This document shows positions 54,930-64,000 of a stretch of 64,000 nucleotides of DNA, piece after piece; position 1 is the first letter of the stretch; each line of letters opens with the position of its first letter. The stretch covers positions 124,001-188,000 of the forward strand of contig JAEPRB010000021.1 of the NCBI GenBank assembly GCA_016758965.1, given 5' to 3'. The translations under genes and the position numbers were made by a program. Under the pieces are notes generated by a model, which saw nothing but the letters and a program-made list of their open reading frames with translations, ran no database searches and was not told where the DNA came from. This DNA is from Circinella minor (Eukaryota; Mucoromycota; Mucoromycetes; Mucorales; Lichtheimiaceae).

Positions 54930-55310
54930 AAATAACGGCGCAAAAATAGGAACGCAAAACATTGGCGCAATGCTACTAACGCAAATTTGTTTCCCAGGCA
55001 ACGCAAAAGCTTTTTAATGTAATGCAAAAAAATTCTTCACTAGCCGCAAAGCTACTTATGCTTGGCGCAAATAATTTGGAAAAACCCTGTAGTTACCCAG
55101 CAACGAATATTGTATATGCTCACTTCTGAAAAATTCTCCTCCCCAAAATGAAAAATCAATTCCCTCAAATACGAAAAAATGCACTCCCGCTTACGATTAA
55201 TATAATCCCGCCTATAAAAAAAAACTGGCCTTGACTTCGAAAAATTTATTCCCTTACTATGAAAAATTATTCTCCTGTATCTGGAAAATCTTCTTCCCTT
55301 CGGTGGAAAT
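54930..55310. repeat. Two degenerate short-tandem-repeat blocks
   Basis: Block 1 (about 54935-55075) repeats an ACGCAAA/GCGCAAA core at irregular 12-20 bp spacing, roughly eight times. Block 2 (about 55125-55305) repeats a GAAAAATnnnTTCCC-like unit every 25-30 bp, six or seven times. Neither is coding. They lie directly 3' of the transposase fragment. Confidence 0.6.
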
Positions 55311-55880
55311 TAATGCAAAATCCTGTATTTACTTGTCCAATATTGCTTACAGTTAAGGTGTCCATTGTGGAGGAGGTCTTTATCAAGGCTTTTCACAAAA
55401 TCCTCTAGTGTTGGCACTTCATAATCGACAAAGTGAGTCTTATGGACATCATTCAGCTGGCTAGCTGGTCTTCCGGGGGTCTTATTTGTCACTTTTGTCG
55501 GAATCTTTCCTTCAGGATCATCAGCTTGTGCCTTTTTCCATTTGCGAGTAGTGTGGTAATTGACATTAGCTCCAATGGCTGCTTCCTTTGGCTTCATCAA
55601 CTTGTACTTCAAAAAATAGAAATAACGTCTACGATCTTCATCTGTATAAATGTTATACTCAAGAAATCTTTCTTTCTTTGGTGGTACCTCTTCCATTTCA
55701 ATATCTTCAGAAGTTGCTGTCTCGATTTGAACATCTTGCTTTTTGACATACTTTTTAAGGTCTGTCAATCTTTTTAAACGAAACGACTTCTCTTCAACAT
55801 AAGAGAATGCTTCTTGACCTTGTTCATTAAAAGATTACCAGCGCCATCTTTGAAAAACATAAACATGCTCATTTTAATCG
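55310..55880 (-). pseudogene. Truncated Tc1/mariner-like transposase N-terminus (HTH)
   Basis: The open frame (55768-55310) reads YNIYTDEDRRRYFYFLKYKLMKPKEAAIGANVNYHTTRKWKKAQ, then TNKTPGRPASQL, VHKTHFVDY and LEDFVKSL. This is the helix-turn-helix plus GRP-like linker at the start of transposases abundant in Mucoromycota. It stops at residue 152, before any DDE catalytic domain. Upstream, an ATG-led frame (MSMFMFFKDGAGN) joins it only through a frameshift in a short T-run near 55830. Hence a fragment rather than a working gene. Confidence 0.6.
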
Positions 55881-56074
55881 TTATTTGAGAATAATGTAAA
55901 AGAGAATTTATAAAAAGTGACTTTTTTAAATTCAGACCAATATTTTCCAACTGACAGTAATAGGGATCAATCTCCTCATATAAACCAAAGCGGAAAGAAA
56001 AAAAAGACAGAGTGAGATCCTTTCATTTTATTTACACATAGATATATATAAATAGATATCGTACATTGATAAAC

Positions 56075-56725
56075 ATGTTTGTACCAACAATCAAAATTAA
56101 ACGAGTAAATGAAACCCAAGAAGCTATTACCCATTCTATTGCACAATTACAAATCAATAATGATTCCAAATCAAAAACACCATCAGCTGCTCATTCGTCA
56201 CATATGATCAGTGAAAAAAGCAACAAAACCCCTTCTTCGCCCTCTACTACAGCCACTAAAATAACAACAGTTCAGAACGAACCGTCTGTAACTAAGAAAG
56301 AAATACAACCAAAAGAAGAACCAGTATCGAAAGAAACTCCCCAAGAAGATACTAAATTAACCAATACAACAACCGAGCCGTCCATCACGACAGTTTCCGT
56401 GGATGAATATAAGAACAAAGAACCAACGATTGAAGTGGATCCATCAGACAAAGAGAGTATTATAGTGACTTTGACCAATGGCAAAAAATTCACAGCAGAC
56501 CGATACTGTCCACATGCGGGTGCTGATTTAACTTATCTTGGTGAAGTTGCAGAAGATGAATATCCACCTGAAATTGGACCTATTCTTATGTGTACGCTTC
56601 ATTATTGGGAATTTTTATTAGAAAAAGAAGGACGTTCAGCGAATGGTTGGGCTACACTCAATGCATGCCCTGTTCCTGAAGATCAATGTCCTGTGGGTGA
56701 AAATAATAAAAAACTCGATTGGTAA
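56075..56725 (+). CDS. Rieske [2Fe-2S] domain protein
   Basis: A single exon of 216 residues. The C-terminal domain carries the Rieske ligands C145-P-H147 and C173-T-L-H176, followed by YWEF, so two Cys and two His could hold a 2Fe-2S cluster. The N-terminal 120 residues are Thr/Ser/Lys/Glu-rich and probably disordered, and no membrane segment or clear targeting signal is seen. It resembles small soluble Rieske proteins rather than the cytochrome bc1 subunit, since there is no transmembrane helix. The redox partner is unknown. No introns, unlike most neighbours, and it lies between transposon relics; this is compatible with recent gain or retroposition but proves neither. Confidence 0.82.
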   Translation: MFVPTIKIKRVNETQEAITHSIAQLQINNDSKSKTPSAAHSSHMISEKSNKTPSSPSTTATKITTVQNEPSVTKKEIQPKEEPVSKETPQEDTKLTNTTTEPSITTVSVDEYKNKEPTIEVDPSDKESIIVTLTNGKKFTADRYCPHAGADLTYLGEVAEDEYPPEIGPILMCTLHYWEFLLEKEGRSANGWATLNACPVPEDQCPVGENNKKLDW

Positions 56726-57104
56726 AAAAAAAAAAAAAAAAAAAAAAGATGAAAACACATGTTTTTTTTTAAAAAACTGTAATAATATATATATAAGATA
56801 TTTAACTTTTTTTTTTTGGAGGAGCTTTTGTGATAAAAAAAAAATGTCAAAAGATAATAATAATATTTACAAATGAAAAATGTGTCAGGAAACAATGGGA
56901 AGAATATGTGGATATGTGATGAAATAAAAATGTTTTTTGAGTCAAGTGTAATAAATAATTGTAGTTAGTAGTTGGTAGTATAAGCTGAAAAGTATGCTGT
57001 GATAGTGGTACAATGAATGAGAGAAATAAAATGTGGATAGAAATACAAGGAAGGAACACTTTTTTTTTTATAGTTTAAGTTTGTTATGGTTTTTAAACTA
57101 TAAT
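56726..57104. other. Convergent 3' flanks
   Basis: 379 bp with a long A-run (56725-56747) and T-runs. No gene seen. Confidence 0.5.
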
Positions 57105-57959
57105 TTAATAGTCTGAAATTCTTCGCCCAGAACGAAGATTAAGTGGTCGTGGTGTGCTATTAATGGTAACGACTGGTTCACGGATCATGAAAACAGAACC
57201 TTCTTTAAGATGAGCAGCTGTTGTAAATCCAAATTTTTCAAAAAACTTGATAGCACCTTCATCATTGACTTGAACACAAATAGGTTGTTGAGCTCCATCC
57301 GCTTTATCTGTAAGATGTTGTAATAATGCGGATCCAAATCCTTTACGTTGTTCACTAGGTAGAACACCAATATATCCAATAGTAATATAGCAAGGATGAT
57401 ATTCCTTCATAATTTTACGTCGAATTTTAACACCTGATGGTTCTTGATTATGAATTGTTGCTTTCAGTGCTGCAGGCCAACCAATAAAACTGGCTAATTT
57501 GGCAGTACTAAACACTTGATTCCAATGGAAACTTTGTGGTTGGTTTGTCCATACAAGAACACCTGTACAACCTTCGACTTGAATAGCAAAATCACGACTT
57601 TGTAAACTGGCATTGTTAATCATAGTCTTGAAAAGGGTATAGAGAAATTCATTATGTTTTTGACGATTTTCGAGTCCACAATTAAACATAGCGTTTCCTG
57701 TTAACGCGTCAGCTAATGTATGTGCAGCTTCTTTAATGGCACCTAAATAAAAAAAATGATGATAGGAACAAAACAAACAAAAAGTGTCAGAATCATATAT
57801 AATTGTTTTAAAAGAACCATATAAGAAAAAAAAAAAGTTACCTTTAATTACCGGTCGGACATTTATTAAATTCTGTTCAATATTGATAGTAAGTTTACGA
57901 CTAATACGACGTTCATCCATAGTTGGATACGGTGTAGTAGCTGAAAGTGTTAATGACAT
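57105..57959 (-). CDS. GNAT-family N-acetyltransferase
   Basis: Two exons (57959-57842, 57742-57105; 251 residues). The short intron lacks a stop in frame, so an unspliced reading is possible, but GTAACT and TTTAG signals and homology favour splicing. Motif A of the GNAT fold is ITIGYIGVLPSEQRKGFGSALLQHLTDKA, the acetyl-CoA pyrophosphate loop (Q/R-x-x-G-x-G/A). Next come PICVQVNDEGAIKFFEKFGFTT (motif B) and a C-terminal basic segment, LNLRSGRRISDY. Similar proteins are annotated broadly as acetyltransferases in fungi, and the substrate is unknown. Confidence 0.85.
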   Translation of the reverse strand: MSLTLSATTPYPTMDERRISRKLTINIEQNLINVRPVIKGNFFFFLYGSFKTIIYDSDTFCLFCSYHHFFYLGAIKEAAHTLADALTGNAMFNCGLENRQKHNEFLYTLFKTMINNASLQSRDFAIQVEGCTGVLVWTNQPQSFHWNQVFSTAKLASFIGWPAALKATIHNQEPSGVKIRRKIMKEYHPCYITIGYIGVLPSEQRKGFGSALLQHLTDKADGAQQPICVQVNDEGAIKFFEKFGFTTAAHLKEGSVFMIREPVVTINSTPRPLNLRSGRRISDY

Positions 57960-59098
57960 TCGAAAAAAAAAATTGGTGTTGTTGTTGTTTGGGGGGTATA
58001 ACGTTTAAAAAATGAAAAAGGTCGAAAAAAAAAAATTGGGCCTTATATATGTGCCCGAGGTTTTTTCAAACTCGACTAAAAGAAAAAAAAAAGGACGATG
58101 AAACATTACTAAATAAAGTAAATCTGGGTTTTAGTTTAACCCTTAGGTCGACAAATAGCATCATTTAAGACGTATCACGAACTAAACGGCGAGCCAAAAA
58201 AAAAAAAAAATGTCGCATAATAGTTTTATGGAAACGAATTCCTTTTTCAAACTTGGGTTGTTTCGGATTCCTCAGATCGTCGGTAGATTATTTTTAGTAA
58301 CTTTGATAACCAATGGAACGCACGTCCTTTTTTCCAACCTCATTTTCGAATATTCGATATGAACAAGTAAACATTCATATGTAGGTTAACTGATCAAAAG
58401 ATAAAGAAAGACAAAAAAAAAAAAAAAAAAAAATTTAATATAAAATGAAATAGGTTATACAAAGTTTTTTTTGTTGTAAAAGATTGAACACACGTGTCGT
58501 ACAAGATCTTTTTTTTTTGGATAACAATAAAATATCTTTATTCTTTACTGTTGTTGTTGTTGTTGTTGTAGAAAAAAATATGGGTTCTAGAATTCCAATA
58601 GACTTTTTTAAAAGCCCTTATCAAATTCTATCAATGCGGCTTGAACGTCTCAGTTATAATTTATGAAAAAGGCCCTGAAATAATAAATAAATGCACGGAC
58701 AATAAGTCAATCCCGAAAATAAACCGGTATTTTCTTTTGGCTTCCCTCGGAACCCAAAGTTCCACCGTTATCAAATATAGATTTCCCTAAGTTGAAACAG
58801 CGAAACTTGGTTTTCAGACGTTTTCAAATTTTTTTCGGACCATCTCTTTTGTTTTTTAGACGAGTACTATTTTAATAATTTTGGGCACGGATACCGTAAA
58901 TGAAGCCACTGAAGCCAATCAGAGAAGAATTTAATAAAATTAATAGTCTGGGCCAATAAGATCTCGATTTAATAAAAATCTGTTGCTATGCCTGGAGCCT
59001 ATACATAGGATTAATTTTTTTAGAGAGCGAAAAGGTTGTGAGTGCCTGCATAATGTATTTAAAATATAAGTGTTTCATCTTTCCCACCGCTACTTTAT
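57960..59098. other. Intergenic, 1.1 kb, no gene supported
   Basis: Contains the GNAT promoter, several A-runs (58197-58210, 58413-58434) and a GTT repeat. A 60-codon plus frame at 58484-58666 has no recognisable features. Confidence 0.5.
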
Positions 59099-59150
59099 TC
59101 AATGTCATTTAACTTCATTCAACTCCATTCAACCATATTCAAGCACATTG
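59099..59150. repeat. Short tandem repeat, 10-11 bp unit
   Basis: About four copies of an AACTCCATTC-like unit (AACTTCATTC, AACTCCATTC, AACCATATTC, AAGCACATT) just before the transposon-like gene. Confidence 0.75.
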
Positions 59151-59177
59151 AGTAATTTTGTTTTTTTTTTTTTCACA

Positions 59178-60511
59178 ATGGAGGGAAATTTCAACTACAA
59201 AAAATGAGGTCGACCTTTTGGTCAAAAGAACGTTCAAGGCCACAACGCTGGGCGTCCTAAAAAAGTAGTGGATAGCAAACAAAAAAAAATATCATTTACC
59301 TCTATTAACACGACTGTCAATAATAATGAAAATAATAATCCATTATCATCAAGCTCATCTATTAATAGTACAGCAACGCCTGTACAGGAAGGACCAACAT
59401 CATCATTAGCAGAGGATGATCATGTACCGCTTGGTGAAAACATTTTTGACACCATGGTTCCTTCAGCTGAAGAAGATCAATATGATGTATTTGATGAAGA
59501 TGACATTCTTGATGAAATTGATTGTAATGATAAAGATGAAGAAGAGGATAATAATAGACAAGAAGGCACTGAAGATATCATTGACACTACGTCCCAAACA
59601 GCCCATCATCATAATGCTAATAACACTACAGAAGAAAATAGAAATGAATCAAGCAACACATCAAATAATAACGCGACACAAATAGCTGGTGTAATTCAAA
59701 AATATCTCTCTGATGTCCAAAAACGCATTGTTAGTGAAAAATATCCAGCAGAATATAGTAGAGGAACGTTTTGGGTACGACCAAAAGATCCATACTTTGC
59801 TTTACTTGATGATCTGAATCTAAATGGTCTTTATTATCCACATATTTTTCTTTGGCTTCCTCATTTACTACTTGAAAAACTTGGATATACTTTGAGCATC
59901 GTTGAACACCATAAAAATTCATAAGTTCTTAACTTACGGAGTGGTTCTTTTTATGGTTCTTTTTCGATAAAAAAAAAACTTTGTTTTTGTCTTCGCAGAT
60001 AAATTTTTTAAAATTATATCTTTTATTGATAAAACATTAAAAATATTTATTTAAAAGATAATTAGTATTTATAAAATAATTATTAATTATGAAATGATAT
60101 ATCTTTTAAAGAAAATAATTTTAAAGTTTTTAGTTTTCAACATTGCTCATTATTGATGAAGCAACTGCTTTATCATCATCATCATCATCATCAACAGAAG
60201 AAGAGACAAGCAACACTGAGCACGCTAATTCCACTGTCACATTATCTTCAAACGAAATAATACATAATAATAATACAACAAATACAATCGAACCAACCAT
60301 ATTTTATAATCCATATCTACCACAACAATTGCTTTATCCACCATTTCCTTTTATATACGCTGCTCCTTCTTCAAGTAATAGTACCTTTGATGGTTTACAT
60401 GCACCACCACGTGTGAGACATCGTAAAACATGTCATATCATAGTAATATATACTTGTATCAGCAGAACAAAACGAAGAACATACCCTCTTTTAAATAATA
60501 ATAACCAATAA
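59178..60511 (+). pseudogene. Internally deleted transposon gene (AT-hook start, DUF6729-like domain)
   Basis: The frame starts MEGNFNYKK, meets TGA at 59205-59207, then continues GRPFGQKNVQGHNAGRPKK. KK-x-GRP and GRPKK are AT-hook-like and typical of this family's start, so the stop likely replaces Arg. An acidic Asn/Glu-rich linker follows, then IQKYLSDVQKRIV, GTFWVRPKDPYFALLDD and GLYYPHIFLWLPHLLLEKLGYTLS. This block I recall as the DUF6729-type domain of Mucoromycota transposon proteins. The family then expects a Cys-rich segment and a long enzyme domain, which are missing: the frame ends at 59924. About 200 bp later a second Ser/Asn-rich frame (60143-60511) resembles a C-terminal tail with PPRVRHRKTC. 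The simplest reading is an internal deletion derivative. Confidence 0.5.
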
Positions 60512-60696
60512 TTCTAATTTTCCAAAATGAACAAACTGATACATATAAACTTATACTATATAACCATTGATATTACATACAAGAATTATTAATTTTTTTA
60601 ACATATACTATTATATATATCACTTCTTTTTCAATAAAAAAAAAACGCCATACAGTTACATAATAAGAGAGTTTTAATATAATAAGTCTTTAAAAA

Positions 60697-60721
60697 TTGG
60701 CCTCAGCTTCGCTTCGGCCAA
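60697..60721. repeat. Imperfect 25-bp palindrome
   Basis: TTGGCC...GGCCAA with an inner AGC/GCT pair forms a hairpin in otherwise AT-rich DNA, followed by a GC-rich patch to about 60770. It lies just beyond the deleted transposon gene and could mark an element end. Confidence 0.6.
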
Positions 60722-61064
60722 CTTTCAAAATAATTAAATCCGTCGGCCCCACTTATGGTACCCGGGCCCTTTTTTTGGAGTAGATCTGAATCTAGAAAAT
60801 GAACTCATGTGTGAACGGAAAATCGACGCAATGCCCGATGTTGAGCTATGCTAGATAAATGACATCCCTACAGAACCTTTTCTGGTGGCCAAAAACCGCA
60901 TCAAGTTTTTTTCCATTCCGATACCAGCTATACCGATGTAGTAGTAGTGAAGAGACAAATCTACCATCAATATCGATAAGCAACCAACATATACGTTAGT
61001 ACTCTTGAATTATCTACTTATTCACTGACTATTTACATTTATTAACTAATATCGCAACTTTTAG
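60722..61064. other. Intergenic, no gene seen
   Basis: No supported coding pattern; a GC-rich patch at 60750-60770. Confidence 0.4.
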
Positions 61065-61354
61065 ATTGTGAATCTCAACTCATTGATTTTGTCAACAGCG
61101 TTTTTCTCATTACTGATCCTCGTAACGAAGCGGTTTATGAACGAAAGGAAGTATCTTCAGAAGAAATTTTTAACATAACAGCGGAGCACTATATATGAAA
61201 AAAAGAAACTTGCAGCTTTTACACAATTCGCAACAAAAAACGATGCACATTTTTTAAAGGCTCAGATAACAAGGAAACGTATGGATTCAGGTCGTCGAGT
61301 TGAGCGAAAGATCGTATATATTATGAAAGCCGATGAACTCGAGAGGACCTATTG
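61065..61354 (+). pseudogene. Frameshifted coding relic of unknown family
   Basis: After a TTTTAG acceptor the frame reads CESQLIDFVNSVFLITDPRN, then EAVYERKEVSSEEIFNITAEHY, to a TGA at 61196-61198. In a shifted frame beyond an A7 run it continues KKKLAAFTQFATKND, then AHFLKAQITRKRMDSGRR, to ADELERTY and a stop (61354). Both parts look like real protein. I do not recognise the family. Position between two transposon genes suggests it belonged to a mobile element. Confidence 0.4.
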
Positions 61355-61476
61355 ACTGCGCAGAATCACCGTCGTACAACCCAGACTCTATAATACTATA
61401 AATACGAAATAAAATTTAACATATCTTGACAATTATCACTTCAATTATCCATTGCCTTTGTACATTTATTCTTACT

Positions 61477-64000
61477 ATGCCTTTACTTAACGGTCCAATT
61501 TGTCCAATCTGCTTGCTCCCACAACGCACTAGAAACTTTGAAAACCATGTTTCTTCCTGTAGTAAGTTAAATACATACCGGTGATATACAAATGTACAAA
61601 TAAAATGGCTTCTAATGTGTGAAAATAGCTGGTGTTCGACCTTATAGGGATCCCGAGTTATTAGATGATGCATTACCTATTCATGGTCCAATGATCCCTG
61701 AGCAAGACGACGATGATATGGTTCTGGATGCTTCACCTTTCCAAGAAGACCCCACAGGTGTTCCCCCAGTAATCAACTATGATGACAGTGATTACATTGA
61801 TTTTGATTATGGCGATATGCCACCTGTTGTTGGTGAGCAAGAAGTCGGAGAGAATGTGTATGATGATTATCCAACAGATGACAACTATACAGATGCTGGT
61901 GAAGATGAAGAAGCATATGATGACATCGGATTGGAACAAACCATTGATTATCGAAACACGCCTGATATTGTAGAGTACGTTGATCCGTGGGACAAACAGC
62001 CAACACTACAAACTGACCAGTGCATCGAATATACCGAACACGGTCCAATGCCTTTGGACAGCCATGAAAAAAAGAGCTATGAACTTTATAGCTGGGCACA
62101 ACAGCAAAATATCAGTAGATTTGCATATGAAGAGTTACTTAAGCTATTGAACAAATGGATTGTGGATGATGATGGATTTAGTGAGTGTTTTTTTACATTG
62201 TGTTTATAACTAATTGTGAAGCGTAGTTACTAAAAATAAAAAAAAAAGATGGCATGCCTTTATTTTCTCCTCAGAAGTGTGAATCACGCATGGATAAGCT
62301 ATTTGACCTCCAAGAAACCAAGTATTGCGTGTGTCCAAATGGTTGTCGTCTTTTTCCACAAGGTTCAGTAGATCCTTGTTTATGTCAAGCAGTACAATTT
62401 AGGCCCAACAGCACCCCTATTAAAACCATGTCGTATTTCCCACTTGCGAAGCAATTATCAGCCTTTGTTGCAGATGATAACACCCGTAATCTTCTTTTAC
62501 AAACTCGACAACAAACTGAAGAAGGTATAATGACAGACATATTCGATGGGTCTGTGTACTAGGCTTGTAAGCAATAACTCTTTCCAACCGATATGGATAT
62601 CGTCCTCTCACTTTTTATCGATGGTTTTTCAGCGTTCAAAGGTAGTAACAATTCCAAGATGACAATTTTACACGTTGTCATTTTAAGCTTACCGCCTCTA
62701 GAAAGGTAAATATTTTTTTACAGTATAAGTCAAACATGTATTATATTCTGTATTAACTTACTCATTTTATGTAAACATAGATACAAAACAAAAAATCTCC
62801 TCCAAGTTGCAATCATTCCAGGTGACCACACAGGAAACTTGTATACTTTCCTCAAGCCTTTGTTGAACGAGCTTCGTATACTTGAAGATGCTGGTATGAA
62901 GGTTTCTTGTCCAAGCGGCGTGTTCACCTTCCATGTCTATTTGATGCTTACCAGTGGGGATATTATTGGAGCACAGGAGATTTGTCATCACAAGGGACAC
63001 AATTCAACTTATGGTTGCCGCCAATGTCTGATCAAAACGGTGCCACACACAAGTCCAACAGGTAACGGGACTGGCCATTACTACACTGGAAAAGTAGCCA
63101 TGCCTAATCCAAGAGAAATCGAGGAATTCTCTGAAGGTGATAAGGTATGATTTTGATTCATGTTTTACTTGATAGAAATAATTCAATTATTTTATATACC
63201 ATTTTTTAACTTACCAATATGAAATATTACTTTTGGGATCACAGGGCTTTGGAATCGTAAAGGCCACCGAGTTTGGATCATTAAAGTCCTTCCACGGATA
63301 CACATGCTTTGGTTTAGACGAATTACATCTTATTGGCGCAAACTGCACCAGAAAAAATATGGCTAATGATATCCGGGGAATACCCAAACGTTGACACCAC
63401 TATCACGTTATCCGACCGAAGTTGTTCAGCCATTGGCAATGTCATTATTGAGTCAATACCTACTATACCATCATCCGTATTTGAGGGTAGTTTTCGTGGT
63501 CAGTATTTATAAAAATTATCTGCATAATATTATAGTTTCAATTCTATGTAGTATTATGACTTACCAACCTCCTTTATTCATCAGATGTATCCAGAAAAGC
63601 GAAGCTCATGCGGTCGGTTGACTGGATCGTATTTATGCAATGTGTTTTGCCAACACTTGTATTTGAGCAACTTGTGAACCTATATGGGGCCAATGCTCGA
63701 CAGGTTGAGGCCGGCATGTCCTTTGTGATTGGATGTTCGCTCGCACTACAATGGGAGATAGATGAAGAAGATTTGACAAAAATCAAGTCGTAAGTAGACA
63801 TTTATTAGCCCATGTTCTTGCTATTGGAAGATCCATCAACTAACAGTGTACTTAATAATAGAAATTTAAATGCTTGGCATATGCATTTAAAAGATGAAGT
63901 CACCCCCAATATGTATACAGTAAACTTCCATTACTTGCGCCATATACATGGTACCATTAAAGCTCTTGGTCCTCTAAGAGGTTATAGCACGAGGTCAGCT
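61477..64000 (+). pseudogene. Tnp2/CACTA (EnSpm)-like transposase, interrupted, runs off the window
   Basis: Exons: 61477-61561, 61629-62180, 62249-62705, 62781-63144, 63245-63486, 63585 to about 63785, 63863 onward. It starts MPLLNGPICPICLLPQRTRNFENHVSSC, a Cys/His zinc-finger-like module. A long acidic linker follows, then a Cys-rich segment with IKTMSYFPLAKQLSAFV and DIFDGSVY. The catalytic-type region is DMDIVLSLFIDGFSAFKGSN, LPPLERYKTKNLLQVAIIPGDH, ICHHKGHNSTYGCRQCL and FGLDELHLIGANC. Toward the window end, FHYLRHIHGTIKALGPLRGYSTRS matches the DUF4218-like part. This order fits Tnp2-type transposases. In-frame TAG (62560) and TAA (62575) interrupt it, and no intron can remove both. The 3' end is outside the window. 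Confidence 0.72.

Overview
The window is nuclear DNA from a fungus, most likely an early-diverging Mucoromycota (Mucorales-like). It is strongly AT-rich. Genes carry many short GT-AG introns, often 50-120 bp and often with GTAAGT or GTATGT donors. The protein set is eukaryotic and fungal: STT3, Paf1, Pol III subunit 2, Ypd1, COP9 subunit 8 and fungal acyl-CoA oxidase. The transposon relics at the right end resemble families common in Mucoromycota. I saw no rRNA, tRNA, CRISPR array or bacterial operon. Exon coordinates were worked out by eye from splice consensus and reading frame.

Left part (1-20 kb): a short MITE-like inverted repeat (437-589); SDHAF1 (+) and a CHCHD5/Mix14 twin-CX9C protein (-), convergent; an ACS-family MFS transporter (-); a 3.4-kb gene-poor stretch rich in TACGTA palindromes; a CoA-binding-domain protein and a METTL21-type methyltransferase (both +); a Bsc6-like MFS transporter (-); COP9 subunit 8 (-); a decayed OrfB/TnpB (Fanzor-like) gene (-); and STT3, the catalytic oligosaccharyltransferase subunit (-).

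Middle (20-53 kb): a 3.4-kb intergenic region, then YPD1 (+), an Asterix/PAT-complex subunit (-), PAF1 (+), a probably peroxisomal acyl-CoA oxidase (+), RNA polymerase III RPC2 (+), carnitine acetyltransferase (+), an Oca-type pseudophosphatase that lacks the CX5R arginine (-), glucosamine-6-phosphate deaminase (+), histidinol phosphatase (-) divergent from DAHP synthase (+), and an 889-residue kinesin-like protein with a degenerate motor (-). Acyl-CoA oxidase and carnitine acetyltransferase act in sequence, in beta-oxidation and acetyl export. Histidinol phosphatase and DAHP synthase share a 191-bp promoter and both serve amino-acid synthesis.

Right end (53-64 kb) is accessory: degenerate tandem repeats, a truncated Tc1/mariner-like transposase N-terminus, an intronless Rieske protein (+), a GNAT acetyltransferase (-), an internally deleted transposon gene with an AT-hook start, a frameshifted unknown relic, and a Tnp2/CACTA-like transposase that runs off the window. 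Six in-frame stops in three separate transposon relics (TGA TGA TAA; TGA; TAG TAA) can all be explained by C-to-T changes of CGA, CAA or CAG. The most notable items are the Fanzor-like relic, this shared decay pattern, the degenerate kinesin and the pseudophosphatase.
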